Origin: Nocardia abscessus NBRC 100374
Lineage (GTDB): Bacteria; Actinomycetota; Actinomycetes; Mycobacteriales; Mycobacteriaceae
Assembly (NCBI RefSeq): GCF_000308455.1
Contig: NZ_BAFP01000058.1
Span: 1 to 36,737, forward strand
Direction of reading: 5' to 3'
Length of the DNA stretch: 36,737 bases
Both the position numbers and the translations under genes were made by a program. The notes under the pieces are model-generated. The model saw nothing but the letters and a program-made list of their open reading frames with translations, had not been told where the DNA came from and did not search any database. Below, piece by piece: positions 1-8,927 of this stretch. Every line of letters begins with the position of its first letter. Positions within the stretch are counted from its first letter, which is position 1.

Positions 1-49
1 CCTCTGTCGCTGGGCAACCTAGGGCACCCCACTGGCTGACACCAAGCGA

Positions 50-126
50 GGACAGCCCAAAACGGCCCCAACCCGATACGGTTCACAGCGGACAGAAGCT
101 CAGGACAGCCCCCATGCGCGCTGTCC
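50..126. repeat. Direct repeat and hairpin upstream of the first gene
   Basis: The nonamer GGACAGCCC occurs at 50-58 and again at 103-111. The second copy starts a perfect 7-bp inverted repeat, GGACAGC (103-109) and GCTGTCC (120-126), separated by 10 nt. It lies about 70 bp before the start of the prenyltransferase-like gene. It could be a terminator of an upstream gene outside the window or an operator. No T-tract follows, so the role is undecided. Confidence 0.35.
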
Positions 127-193
127 CCATGGGCAGGGATGCGGAATAATCGGCTACCGGTCGGGAGGAGAGAGTTCGTCGATATGGGAAAGA

Positions 194-1279
194 ATGTCAG
201 ACAATGCACCCGTTGCCCGGGAAGTTCCTCCTGCTGGTCAATCCTTGACAATGACGGCGGCTGAAGTTGCCGGGGAATACTTGGTCGACTTGGCCGAGCG
301 ATTGACGATCGGTTGTGATCCAGGGTCCATTCGCGCCGTGGTGGAGCGTGTCCGTGGAGGACAGCTGGATGCGCTAGGGGCGGATGGGCGCCGAGCCAGC
401 GTGCTGACCAGCTCGGGTATTCCGTTCGAAGCCAGTGTGTCCGGTGGCCGAGGGCAGATCACCCCGGTCATTCGCTATGTCACCGCAACCGCGACACCGG
501 AGGCGGATTTCGGCTCGCGCGTCTCCGCTCAACTCGCCGCGATCCGGGATCTCGTCGCATGGCTGCCGAACGGAGTCCAGACAGTGGCCGACATGTTTCA
601 GTGCTTTGTCACGACGCTATATCCCGATACCTCCGAGCTGCCGCGGTGGCGGCATCGTTCCCCCACCTGGATAGGGGCTGTTCATCATGCCGCAGCGCCA
701 CGTCATGTAGCGCGCCTCAAGGTGTACGGGGGTCCACCGACGGGGCCGGGCGGGCTGTACCGGGTGTGCAGTGCATTGCCCGGGTTCGCCGGGTTGGCGT
801 CGGTACCCGACCATGAGAAGCTCATCAAGCCTGTTGGTGCTGCGATCGAGGTAGACGCGCACGGCGAGGTGAACCACAAGATCTACCTGAAGGCCCGATA
901 CAACGACGTTGCGGTGCCGATGAAACTGGTCCGCTACTTCGGCGCCCCGGCATGGGAGGCGCTGTCCGAGCTTGCTCGGTGTGGTGTCGACGCAGCCGAG
1001 CTTCACCGGCATGACTTCTTCGTCTGCTGTGCACGCGGTCAAGGTGCCCCTGTCTTCGCACTTCACCTGGTCGCCCGCCGCCGCGACGATTTGACCGGGC
1101 TCGCACGCGAACTCGCGTCCCGGCACCACGGCACGACCCATGGCGTCGATGCCCTTGCCCTGGCAGCAGAATCAGTAGGAGCCAGCTGGCGCTACTCGGC
1201 AGTGGGACTGGGCTTCTCCGCCGACCACGGGATAGATAGACTCAACGTCTACGGCATACCCACATGGAGTGCCGCGTGA
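194..1279 (+). CDS. ABBA/DMATS-like aromatic prenyltransferase candidate
   Basis: A 361-residue soluble protein. The N-terminal part (about residues 18-105) is helical and then carries a segment of the type S-x-LT-x-x-G-x-PFE-x-SVSGG followed by an RYVTAT strand. This resembles the start of the barrel in DMATS-type indole prenyltransferases. Lys/Asn-x-Tyr strands recur at K176-V-Y178, K229-I-Y231 and N351-V-Y353, as in ABBA-fold enzymes that hold the allylic diphosphate with Lys/Tyr triplets. Family members move a prenyl group from DMAPP or a longer donor to an aromatic substrate. No tailoring gene adjoins it: it stands alone and converges on the ESX-type operon 24 bp downstream. The terpenoid operon of this window is 30 kb away, so a link is only a guess. 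The ATG follows GGAGGAG at 165-171, rather far from the start. An unknown protein of similar fold is the alternative. Confidence 0.55.
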   Translation: MSDNAPVAREVPPAGQSLTMTAAEVAGEYLVDLAERLTIGCDPGSIRAVVERVRGGQLDALGADGRRASVLTSSGIPFEASVSGGRGQITPVIRYVTATATPEADFGSRVSAQLAAIRDLVAWLPNGVQTVADMFQCFVTTLYPDTSELPRWRHRSPTWIGAVHHAAAPRHVARLKVYGGPPTGPGGLYRVCSALPGFAGLASVPDHEKLIKPVGAAIEVDAHGEVNHKIYLKARYNDVAVPMKLVRYFGAPAWEALSELARCGVDAAELHRHDFFVCCARGQGAPVFALHLVARRRDDLTGLARELASRHHGTTHGVDALALAAESVGASWRYSAVGLGFSADHGIDRLNVYGIPTWSAA

Positions 1280-1303
1280 TACGGGATCGGATGCTCCAGC
1301 CGC

Positions 1304-3415
1304 TCAGACCTGGGGTGGCGAAACAGGTGGCGGACCGGCAGGCTGTGCTGTGCTCCCGGTCGGCGGCGGTGGCGCCGCGGATGCAGGGTCGCCACCGGCG
1401 GCGCCGTCCAAACCGCTCGGGTGGATGTAGCCGGTGAAGTTCCCGTACTTTTCCTTCAGCGGGGGGTTGTTTGGATCCAAGGGAACGAGATGGCCGTTGT
1501 CCAGGACAAACAGTCCATTCTGGTCCTTCACGATCAGCGCACTGTGCCTTTCCCACTGCAGAATATCGCCCGTCTTCAGCTCGCCAGGACCATTGACCAC
1601 CGCGGGCGGATGATCCGCTGTCAGCTCACCGGCAGTTCCCCGATACGCGGATATCGCATCCATCGCGACGTTCTGCACCTGCTTTTGCAGAGCCTCTGCC
1701 ACAGGCTGCGGCGCCTTGACGGTCGTATTGTCGATCGGCACATCCACCATCGCGCCCGGTGTCGTCACCGGCGGCGGGGTACCTGCGTAGGTCGGCGCTG
1801 TCACGCCCGGAGGAGGCGTCTGAACACCGGGGTCGGTAGTGGCCGCGGGCGCGGTGCTGTTCTGCTCGTCCTCGCGTGGGGGGACCTCTCGCGAATCCCG
1901 ATCGTCGTGGCCACTGTCATCGCGGGCAGGACGGTTACCTTGGTTCGCCATCTGCCCCAGAGCCGACATCATCGCCATTTGGCTCAGTGCGCCGGCGCCA
2001 CTGTCATAGCTGGCGGGAGTCGAGGTGTTGCTGGTTGTCATGCCGGTCCCCGAGCCGATTCCAGAGTCCTGCGCCGCCGAGATCAGAGAACTGAGATCCG
2101 CGCCCGACGGGGTACCGCTACCAGTGCTGTCGAGACCGGACTGGACATCGCCCAGAGAGGTACTGTCCAGCGAGTCAGCGGTGTCCACAGACCCCCCGAG
2201 CAAATCGTCGTACATGGAGCTGAAATCCTCATCCAGCAAACCGGCTTCTGCGGTGGAAGCGTCCTGAACCGGTAACGGAAAACCACCGTCCTGGACCGGG
2301 TAAGAAGAACCGCCATCGTCGCCGGTATCGCCGCTGTCACCGCCATCGCCGCTGTCACCGCCATCGTCGCCGGTATCGCCGCTGTCACCGCCATCGCCGC
2401 TGTCACCGCCATCGCCGCTGTCACCGCCATCGTCGCCGGTATCGCCGCTGTCGATCTGATCGGCGTGTTTCTGGAACTGCTCGGTTGCTTCTGCGTACTT
2501 CCTCTCCCAATCCTCGGCAGCCTCGTCGATGTACCTGACGAAGTACCTCTGTTCCGCGTCGGCGGTCAGGTAGAACTTGCCGAAGTTGTTGCTGTTCTCG
2601 TCCGCACTCATGTCGTAGACGGCAACCTGCGTTTCGGAAGTGGGAGGCCCTCCAGACGACCCTGCCATGATCTCGTCGCCCCTCCGGGTGGCGTCCGGAA
2701 ACTCGAACTTCAGCCTCTCGTTGAGATTGTCCTTGATTTCCTTGAGCTGCGTGTAGACGTCGGAGCCCGTTATCTCGGTGTCCATGGTGGTGATTCGGAC
2801 GCCCCCGTCCTCACCGGTGTGCTCGTTCTGCCGGTCGGTCAGCCGGGTATTCAGGGCATCATGATCACTTCTGATCTGTGACCAACCGTCCACGTCCGTG
2901 ACCAGTTCTCCGTCGAGCAGGGTGGTGAAGTCGGGTGCGGCCTCCGGATTACCGATGCCGAGTGTGTCGAATCCCCACTGCATAGTGAACTGGGTATCCA
3001 AGATCAGCGATATCAGCGACTTACTGGCCCCCCGTGGTATCCAGAGAGTGGCGTCTTCCCCGTGTTCTCCCTCGCCGGGACCAAGCCCGGACCACTGCCC
3101 GGTATCGCCAGCGAACTGCGGCTCCCTCTCGGCCTCGACGACCGCTGAAGGGTCGCCGGCTGCGAGCGAGTTGATGATCTGCCGGTATTTGTCATCATCG
3201 TCGAGGCCCTGGGCCTGAGCTGTCTCAGCGAGTGTTTCCCTTCGCGTGTGACTCAGTCTTTCGAATGCCTCCTGGAATTCGGTTGCATTCAGGTCGGCCA
3301 GCGCATCCAACGATTCTCTGGCTTGGTCGTCCTGAAATCCCTCCCCATCGTCCCCCCAGAAGGAATCCTCGTAGTGCCCGTCGATCAAATCGACAGTGTC
3401 GTCCACCTTGCTCAC
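1304..3415 (-). CDS. Large acidic, repeat-rich ESX-operon protein
   Basis: A 703-residue protein with a GTG start that overlaps the TAG stop of the upstream EspC-like gene by one base, so the two are probably translationally coupled. The first 320 residues are acidic and mostly helical. Residues 322-368 are a low-complexity Asp/Gly/Ser/Thr repeat. The middle is Ser/Gly/Pro-rich. A compact domain follows at about 560-670, containing GDILQWERHSALIV from residue 616. That arrangement recalls the histidine half of NlpC/P60- or CHAP-type domains, but I see no cysteine, so peptidase activity is not supported. There is no signal peptide or membrane segment. Its position after an EspC-like protein suggests a type VII secretion substrate or structural partner. 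I do not recognise the family. Confidence 0.75.
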   Translation of the reverse strand: MSKVDDTVDLIDGHYEDSFWGDDGEGFQDDQARESLDALADLNATEFQEAFERLSHTRRETLAETAQAQGLDDDDKYRQIINSLAAGDPSAVVEAEREPQFAGDTGQWSGLGPGEGEHGEDATLWIPRGASKSLISLILDTQFTMQWGFDTLGIGNPEAAPDFTTLLDGELVTDVDGWSQIRSDHDALNTRLTDRQNEHTGEDGGVRITTMDTEITGSDVYTQLKEIKDNLNERLKFEFPDATRRGDEIMAGSSGGPPTSETQVAVYDMSADENSNNFGKFYLTADAEQRYFVRYIDEAAEDWERKYAEATEQFQKHADQIDSGDTGDDGGDSGDGGDSGDGGDSGDTGDDGGDSGDGGDSGDTGDDGGSSYPVQDGGFPLPVQDASTAEAGLLDEDFSSMYDDLLGGSVDTADSLDSTSLGDVQSGLDSTGSGTPSGADLSSLISAAQDSGIGSGTGMTTSNTSTPASYDSGAGALSQMAMMSALGQMANQGNRPARDDSGHDDRDSREVPPREDEQNSTAPAATTDPGVQTPPPGVTAPTYAGTPPPVTTPGAMVDVPIDNTTVKAPQPVAEALQKQVQNVAMDAISAYRGTAGELTADHPPAVVNGPGELKTGDILQWERHSALIVKDQNGLFVLDNGHLVPLDPNNPPLKEKYGNFTGYIHPSGLDGAAGGDPASAAPPPPTGSTAQPAGPPPVSPPQV
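2311..2452 (-). repeat. Tandem repeat encoding Asp/Gly/Ser/Thr-rich linker
   Basis: Two interleaved repeat units lie inside the 703-residue gene: an 18-bp unit encoding DSGDGG and a 30-bp unit encoding GDSGDTGDDG. The 30-bp unit starts near 2311, 2359 and 2425 on the plus strand and is nearly identical each time. It encodes an acidic flexible linker. Near-perfect repetition at the DNA level suggests recent expansion and probable length variation between strains. Confidence 0.9.
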
Positions 3416-5409
3416 TAAACTCTCCTCCGCACGCCGGAGCCCTGAGACTCCGCGGGACCGTTCCGCATTTCAGTGATGGACCGGGGAGCCCCGCCGAAGC
3501 TGATGGAACTGACGCCGACGGGACCAGCACCAGAGGAAGGGAGTCCAACACGGTGGGCGTCCTGGGCGTCCGGGACCGCCGTAGTTGTGCCGATTGCCTT
3601 CGTCGCTGGCTCCGCCGCCACACGCGCTGCCGTTGGGAGCAGCGGGTGCTCAACTATCTGGCCATAGGAGTAGTACGCATCGCGCAGAGTCTGCCGACCC
3701 GGTTCGCCCGCAGCGAGCAACAGCAGCAGTTCGTCGGCGCGGCGCTCGAAAACCATGCCGCGCAGGGCTTCCGCCCCCGATACCTCCACGCGGGCAGCGA
3801 CGCGAGGGTGAGATATATTCGCCCTTCGCGACCGTATTGCCGACGCCGCCACGTCATCGGCGGTGCGCAGCTGGTCCCACCAGCTCGCCGGGACAGACAG
3901 ACCGGCGTGCAGTGCATCAAGTATTCGTTGCCGCCGAACGCGGCGCGCGGAGATCTCCCCGTCGATGACAGCGACGGAGGTGCGGACCCGCGCATCCGCG
4001 GCTCGCGCCAGCTCGAGACATTTCACCCGAATTTCCGACTCAGCCACCGTCGCCGCCTGGCGCAGCAACTCCTTCGAGCCGGCCAGCGTGAGCCGGTCGA
4101 CCAGTCCGACCCCGGGCGCGGTGAGGTCCACGGAGGCCTCGGCGGCGGACACCCCGTGCTCGACGGCGACATCACTGCCAAGAGCCGCGCGCAGGCCATC
4201 GGGAACCGCCGCGGACGACACCAGGGCGCTGATCCTGACTCTTCTGCGACGTCCAACCATCAAACCGAACTCGGCCAGTATCCGAGCCGGGTCGGTGGTG
4301 CCTTCCAATACCGCGATCGCCCCGCGCCCCGCGGTGCCGAGGACCGAGTCCCACCTCCACGGGAGGACAACCTCCGACGGCAGAAACAGTCCCGGAGGCA
4401 GCCAGCCGCGGCCCTCGCTCGAGGTCAGCACAACGATGGGTCCGACGGGGGTCCGCCCTACCGCCACCGCAAAGTCCAGACCAGACGCCGAATCCGCTAC
4501 GGCGGCAAGGATCGCGGCGAGCAGCGTGCGAGCGAGCACCAAATCCTGCTCGACCTGCTGACCCACCACCAACGAAGGCAGCGCCCGCCTGCTCTCGGCC
4601 GCATGGACCGCTGACACGAACGGGCCCGTCACCAGAGGTGCTGGCATCCCGCTGTCCATGCCCGCAGCACTGGCAACGGCCTGCGCCGCGAACGGGACCA
4701 CCGACAAGGGCGCACCTATCCCACCGACCGGGCCTGCAACGCTGTTTTGGTCGGCGGCCATGCCCGCGACGTTGTCCGCATCGGCGGCGGAAGTCGCGCG
4801 TATGTCCGCTGGGCCGGAGTGTGGTCTGTCAACCGGTGGTGGCACAGTCCCGATCGACGCTGCGGCGGCTGCGGCATCGTAGGTCCGTGGCGTATATGCG
4901 GCAGATGCGGCATCGTAGTTCCGTGGCGTGGATGCGGCCGGCGCCAGGGGTATCTGGTGGGAGCGGCCGGTCTCGCTGGGAATACCTGGAGGGCCTGGGA
5001 CGGCGGCAGGAGGCTCCCCCAACCGTGTGCCGTTCACCGGCGGCGCGGGATCCGTGGATGCACCGGGCGCCGGACCGACTCGGTGGTCTTTGTCGTCGAA
5101 ACCACCCGCCCGGGTGATCTGGCTCCCGCCGGACCGATCGGCATCTTCCAGCGATTGTGCCGAAGCGATCAATTCATCTCGCGTCCGCAAATGGTTAGCG
5201 GCGAGACGTTTCGCCTTGGCGTGGCGTCTGTCGTAGTAGTCCATCAGAGCAGCCCGCACCGGCTCGGCGATCGTGCCATGCTTGGATGGGAATTCGGCGA
5301 GCCAAGCATGCGGGATTTCACCCCATTTCCGGATGTTCGCGGCGACCCGCTCGTGCTTCTCGGCAATTCTGCGCAGATTGTCCGGATCAACATCCAGGTA
5401 TTCAGACAT
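3415..5409 (-). CDS. EspC-like (ESX-associated) long protein
   Basis: A 664-residue protein. Residues 1-105 match the EspC/WXG-like helical hairpin: it begins MSEYLDVDPDNLRRIAEKHE and continues through a conserved IAEPVRAAL-x-x-YY-x-RR segment and a long second helix. Residues 105-275 are Ala/Pro/Thr-rich and contain the repeated phrase PRTYDAA/TPRTYDAAAAA. Residues 290-590 form a folded alpha/beta domain with an Arg-rich helical stretch. From memory this resembles the C-terminal domain of mycobacterial Rv3899c-like proteins (DUF5631/5632), not verified. Members of such loci are type VII secretion substrates or secretion-associated factors. The gene sits between a YbaB-like gene, 33 bp upstream, and the repeat-rich partner, with which it overlaps by one base. 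No toxin catalytic motif is visible. Confidence 0.8.
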   Translation of the reverse strand: MSEYLDVDPDNLRRIAEKHERVAANIRKWGEIPHAWLAEFPSKHGTIAEPVRAALMDYYDRRHAKAKRLAANHLRTRDELIASAQSLEDADRSGGSQITRAGGFDDKDHRVGPAPGASTDPAPPVNGTRLGEPPAAVPGPPGIPSETGRSHQIPLAPAASTPRNYDAASAAYTPRTYDAAAAAASIGTVPPPVDRPHSGPADIRATSAADADNVAGMAADQNSVAGPVGGIGAPLSVVPFAAQAVASAAGMDSGMPAPLVTGPFVSAVHAAESRRALPSLVVGQQVEQDLVLARTLLAAILAAVADSASGLDFAVAVGRTPVGPIVVLTSSEGRGWLPPGLFLPSEVVLPWRWDSVLGTAGRGAIAVLEGTTDPARILAEFGLMVGRRRRVRISALVSSAAVPDGLRAALGSDVAVEHGVSAAEASVDLTAPGVGLVDRLTLAGSKELLRQAATVAESEIRVKCLELARAADARVRTSVAVIDGEISARRVRRQRILDALHAGLSVPASWWDQLRTADDVAASAIRSRRANISHPRVAARVEVSGAEALRGMVFERRADELLLLLAAGEPGRQTLRDAYYSYGQIVEHPLLPTAARVAAEPATKAIGTTTAVPDAQDAHRVGLPSSGAGPVGVSSISFGGAPRSITEMRNGPAESQGSGVRRRV

Positions 5410-5442
5410 GCTCGATTCATCCTTCGGCCGACTATTTCAGAT

Positions 5443-5826
5443 TTATGGTTCCGCCTTCCCCGAATTGGGAAGCTGATGGTCGCCCTCCGCCCGCCATTCC
5501 CCCATGACTTCCGCGAGCGGTCGCGGCAGATTGCCGGTGCCGTTCATGGCAATGTTGTACTGCCGCCGCGCGTCCTCGGTGCTTTCCGTGATAGCGGCCA
5601 AGATTTCGGCGGCCAGTTCCCCATTGCCGAATCGGCCGCAGGTTCCCGGCGCCAGATACAGATCCCGCAGCCGCCCCCTCGCGTCGATCTCGGGAATAAC
5701 CAACCCACTTGGTGACGGGCGACGCGCAACAATCTCATCGGCCCGTTCACGCATACCCGCGACGCGGCGCCGTAATTCCCGCGCCATGCCGAGTGCGGCG
5801 CGCACGTCGGGGTGCATTTCCCTCAT
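5443..5826 (-). CDS. YbaB/EbfC-family DNA-binding-like protein
   Basis: A 127-residue protein. An N-terminal helix (residues 1-35) is followed by beta strands and the phrase GRLRDLYLAPG, then a long helix with ELAAEILAAITESTEDARRQ. This helix-strand-helix layout is that of YbaB/EbfC nucleoid-associated proteins, which bind DNA as tweezer-like dimers. Divergent YbaB paralogues commonly open ESX/EspC-type operons in mycobacteria and relatives (EspL is the model), where they act as chaperone-like or regulatory partners. It is the first gene of the minus-strand operon, and the EspC-like gene follows after 33 bp. The ATG is preceded by GAGGTCCT. A second in-frame ATG (residue 4) could also serve. 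Confidence 0.75.
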   Translation of the reverse strand: MREMHPDVRAALGMARELRRRVAGMRERADEIVARRPSPSGLVIPEIDARGRLRDLYLAPGTCGRFGNGELAAEILAAITESTEDARRQYNIAMNGTGNLPRPLAEVMGEWRAEGDHQLPNSGKAEP

Positions 5827-6675
5827 AGGACCTCAATTCTTGGAAGGGATTCTCGTCATCATCAACGCGACTTCTGATGCGGGTAGCGCCACCCGCCGGA
5901 TGTGAGGTAATCCATGCACCCAGGCTGCTACACCACGCGTCGGTCAGGATGCTGGTAATTCATACTACGTGCTCCGATATGGTCAGCTGCCTGATTTCTA
6001 ATCATAGGACAGTTTGCACGATTCAGTTTCACTCAACAATAGCCTCAGTTATCCCTGGATCAACAGACCATAGGTTGGCCGGGACCCCCTTTGCATCGGG
6101 TTATCGGGCCGTTCCGATGTAGAACCTGCTTACAGGGTTTTTCGCGCAACAACGTGCATAGCCGACATCGCCGGGGAGACGCTGCCTGAACGATCGTGCG
6201 CTGGGACCCGCGTCGCGACCTGATTCGGCCCATTGCGGGTTTGCCGCTCCGTTGGAGCGAAGAAGGCCCCAGCCGGTCCGCGACGAGGTGCAGTCGTCGC
6301 GGTCGTTGTCCGCAGCGTCGTGGCGCGGCAAACACGCACATACCTGGCCCGGAGCGCATCGTAGATACTGTGCCAGGCAATGGATTTCGCGTACCGCCGG
6401 TATGCGCCGCAGGTTGCCTCCGTGGGCGAGGAAAGTCACGGCAGTCGCTCCCTACGAGCCTTGCGCGCAGTCGTGCCCGGCGTGTGCTTGGAACCACATG
6501 CCGAACAACTTCCGGGTTCCCAGACCCTGGCTTTGACCTACAGCCGCGCCCGGCAGCGGTAGGTCAAAGCGACAGGCCAGACTGGACTACGGTGAACAGC
6601 GGCCAGTGCACGGCCGATACCGGTGCGGCTGTCTTGTTCGGTCTGTACGATCGATCGGCCGCGTCGATCAATTCG
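5827..6675. other. Gene-free stretch, partly AT-rich
   Basis: About 850 bp between two minus-strand genes. Positions 5930-6060 are clearly more AT-rich than the surroundings and probably hold the promoter of the ESX-type operon. The rest has open frames on both strands, but their products are Arg/Pro/Cys-rich and unlike real proteins. I see no recognisable gene, tRNA or element. Confidence 0.5.
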
Positions 6676-7392
6676 TCAGATTCGCTGCGCTTCGAGTGCC
6701 AGGATGGGCATGAGCATCAGGCCCGCCTCAGTGAATTCCGGGTGGAAGTCGTGCTCTGCGAACCGGTTCAGCAACAGCTCGGGTGGCTTGAAGCCCTCCA
6801 TATGACCGGGCCGCAACCCGATGATAGACCAGTCCGGTGCCGCGAACGTCGCACGCAATTCCTCCTCCGAAATTGAATATAGTCCGGATGTCTCGATGCG
6901 ATCGTCGAAGTTCGCAGAGAATTGAATCAATCGGCCGCCGGGTTTGAGTACCCGGACCAATGCGGCCACATGCGCCGCGCGCTGCACTGGGTCCAAGCAA
7001 TGATAGAGCTGACTGCTGACAACTGTGTCGAATCGGCCATCGTAACCGTGCAGGACGGTTGCATCGGCAGTGTCGAAGGTCAGCGATACTCCCCGCTCGG
7101 CAGCGCGGTCGCGGGCCTGTTCGACGGCGGTGGCCGCGATGTCGAGGCCGGTCACCTGATATCCCAGACCCGCCAAATACGTGGCGGTATCGCCCGGCCC
7201 GCAACCGATATCGAGCACTTCGCCGGAGATGCTGCCGGACTTCTCGAACTCCACGAGCAACGGTTGTGGCCTGCCGATGTCCCACGGTACCCGATCGAAA
7301 GCCATACCCTCGATGGGTACCGCGCCGCCGTAGACAAGGTCGAAATCTACCCCTTTTGATTCGTTCCCTGTCGCTTCCTTGCTATCAGCCAT
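6676..7392 (-). CDS. Class I SAM-dependent methyltransferase
   Basis: A 238-residue protein starting at MADSKEATG. The start is chosen because GAGAAAGGACAGGACT precedes this ATG, while an upstream in-frame extension lacks a ribosome site. Motif I, VLDIGCGPG, lies at residues 59-67. An acidic residue at the end of strand 2 (VTGLDIA), a DTADAT stretch and a VLKPGGRLI segment complete the Rossmann-like methyltransferase fold (Methyltransf_11/25 type). The N-terminal VDFDLVYGG region is typical of actinobacterial small-molecule methyltransferases. The substrate cannot be told from sequence. It is flanked by non-coding stretches and appears monocistronic. Confidence 0.85.
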   Translation of the reverse strand: MADSKEATGNESKGVDFDLVYGGAVPIEGMAFDRVPWDIGRPQPLLVEFEKSGSISGEVLDIGCGPGDTATYLAGLGYQVTGLDIAATAVEQARDRAAERGVSLTFDTADATVLHGYDGRFDTVVSSQLYHCLDPVQRAAHVAALVRVLKPGGRLIQFSANFDDRIETSGLYSISEEELRATFAAPDWSIIGLRPGHMEGFKPPELLLNRFAEHDFHPEFTEAGLMLMPILALEAQRI

Positions 7393-7784
7393 AGTCCTGT
7401 CCTTTCTCACAACGGCCGCCGTCCGCGGCCGAGTCCAATATTTGACTTCCTTTTCAAGCCAATATGTTTCAGACACACCACAGAAGGGTCGGCCAGTCGA
7501 TGTGACAACCCGTGATCTGCCGGATAGGCCCGGGTTCCTCTCGATATTCAGCGCAACGCCGATTCAAGCGAATCGGTGCTGCACGACCTCGTCGGCATCG
7601 AGCGCATCTTCGGGTAGACGAGAGTCATCCGAACCGAGTGGCACAAACCGAGGCGGAAAGAGGTCGAACCCGTTGCTGCGCAAGAACACTCGGAAAACTT
7701 GACGGGCGGGCCACCGGCGGCCTATGCCGCTGAGATGAGTGAGCCGTAGTCGGTGTCGCCTCGCGGCCGAGGTAAGTGGCGCGA
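7393..7784. other. Gene-free stretch
   Basis: About 390 bp between the methyltransferase start and the end of the NmrA-like gene. It must contain the methyltransferase promoter. The short open frames here have Arg/Ser-rich products with no family resemblance. I see no hairpin of note. Confidence 0.5.
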
Positions 7785-8639
7785 TCAGCTGCGGAACGTG
7801 TCAGCGTGGTCGGCAGCCCACTCGGCAAAGGTGATCCCGGGTCGACCGAGTATCGCCTCGACCTCGCCGGAGACCAGACCCGATTGCCCGTAGGATTCGG
7901 CTTGCATTGTGAGGAAGCCCTCGGCGAGCGGCGCCGGCATGCCGGCACGGATCATTGCTTGTGCGGCACCCTCGCGCGTGATCTCGTCGAACTGCAGACG
8001 TCGGCCGATCGCTGCTCCGATCTCGGACACCATCTGCGGCTGAGTCAGTGACTGCGGTCCGGTAAGCACCGGTCGTCGACCGACCAGGTCGTCGGTAAGC
8101 AGGGCGTGCGCGCCGACCGCTGCGATATCGCGTTCGTGAATCGGCGCCCAGGCCGATTCCGCGTACGGGCCGCGGACGACATTCCCGGCCCGGATCTGCG
8201 CGGCCCACAGTGCGATCAGGTTGATGGCGTAAGCGCCGGACCGCAACGCTACCCACTCGAGGCCGGAGTCGATAGCGGCGGCCTCGACTTCTTTGTTGTA
8301 TTCCCCTCGCAGGCGCGACGGTTGCCGTGCGAGATCGAACTCGACGTTGAGTGCCGACATCGTCACTACTCGTTTCACTCCCCGGTCCCGGGCGAGGGTC
8401 ATCAGCTCGACGGCCGACTCACCGATCGCCCGCGGATTCAGGAATATCGCAGTGACATCGCGCAGGGCTTCGCGCAACGTGGCTGCTTGCGACGGATCGG
8501 CTTCGACGACGTCGACGGCAGCGGGCAAGCGCGCGGTCTTCGCATCGCGTGTGATGGCACGCACGTCGGCGCCTGCTTGTTCGAGCATGCCGACGAGCGG
8601 TCGTCCTACTGTGCCGGTGGCTCCGATAATCAAGATCAT
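7785..8639 (-). CDS. NmrA-like NAD(P)-binding atypical SDR
   Basis: A 284-residue protein. The N-terminal MILIIGATGTVGRPLV carries the dinucleotide-binding GxxGxxG motif (G6-G9-G12). It continues with DVVEADPSQAATL and an RVVTMSALNV strand, then GPYAESAWAPIHERDIAAV, a hallmark of NmrA/SDR-a5-type proteins in which the catalytic Tyr-Lys pair of classical SDRs is absent. Such proteins are NAD(P)H-dependent reductases or redox sensors. The ATG has AGGAAA seven bases upstream. A 288-bp non-coding stretch separates it from the DDN-type gene. The physiological substrate is unknown. Confidence 0.85.
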   Translation of the reverse strand: MILIIGATGTVGRPLVGMLEQAGADVRAITRDAKTARLPAAVDVVEADPSQAATLREALRDVTAIFLNPRAIGESAVELMTLARDRGVKRVVTMSALNVEFDLARQPSRLRGEYNKEVEAAAIDSGLEWVALRSGAYAINLIALWAAQIRAGNVVRGPYAESAWAPIHERDIAAVGAHALLTDDLVGRRPVLTGPQSLTQPQMVSEIGAAIGRRLQFDEITREGAAQAMIRAGMPAPLAEGFLTMQAESYGQSGLVSGEVEAILGRPGITFAEWAADHADTFRS

Positions 8640-8927
8640 GGCAATTTCCTGTCCGGTTGTTGGTGATATCCGAGGTCATGCTGCGCCGTTCCAAACACAG
8701 AGGACGCGCGTAGCGAGGCCAGGCCATGTCGACCGATAGACGTGCCCGCGCAGATGCTGGCAATAGTCCGAGGACCTTCCGGCTCACCACGTCCGAATCG
8801 TCCATTCGGTGCCGCCCCGTGGCCGGAGCCTGACTGTTCCGACGGACCGCCTTCCAATCCCCAGACGCGTCTCGACCTGCGGGAGCGTTCAGCGCTCGTT
8901 CGTTCTACAGCTTTACGCGCCAGCCCG

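Noticed and set aside
236..250. Inverted repeat GTCAA-TCC-TTGAC inside the first gene
   Set aside because: Located within coding sequence after the start and unlike the other operators. Probably chance.
2311..2452. Repeat cluster considered as a CRISPR array
   Set aside because: Units are contiguous, without unique spacers, and encode an in-frame protein repeat.
3232..4614. Plus-strand frame of 460 codons opposite the EspC-like gene
   Set aside because: Product is extremely Arg-rich with no fold signature, and the minus strand holds clear EspC-type coding sequence with coupled neighbours.
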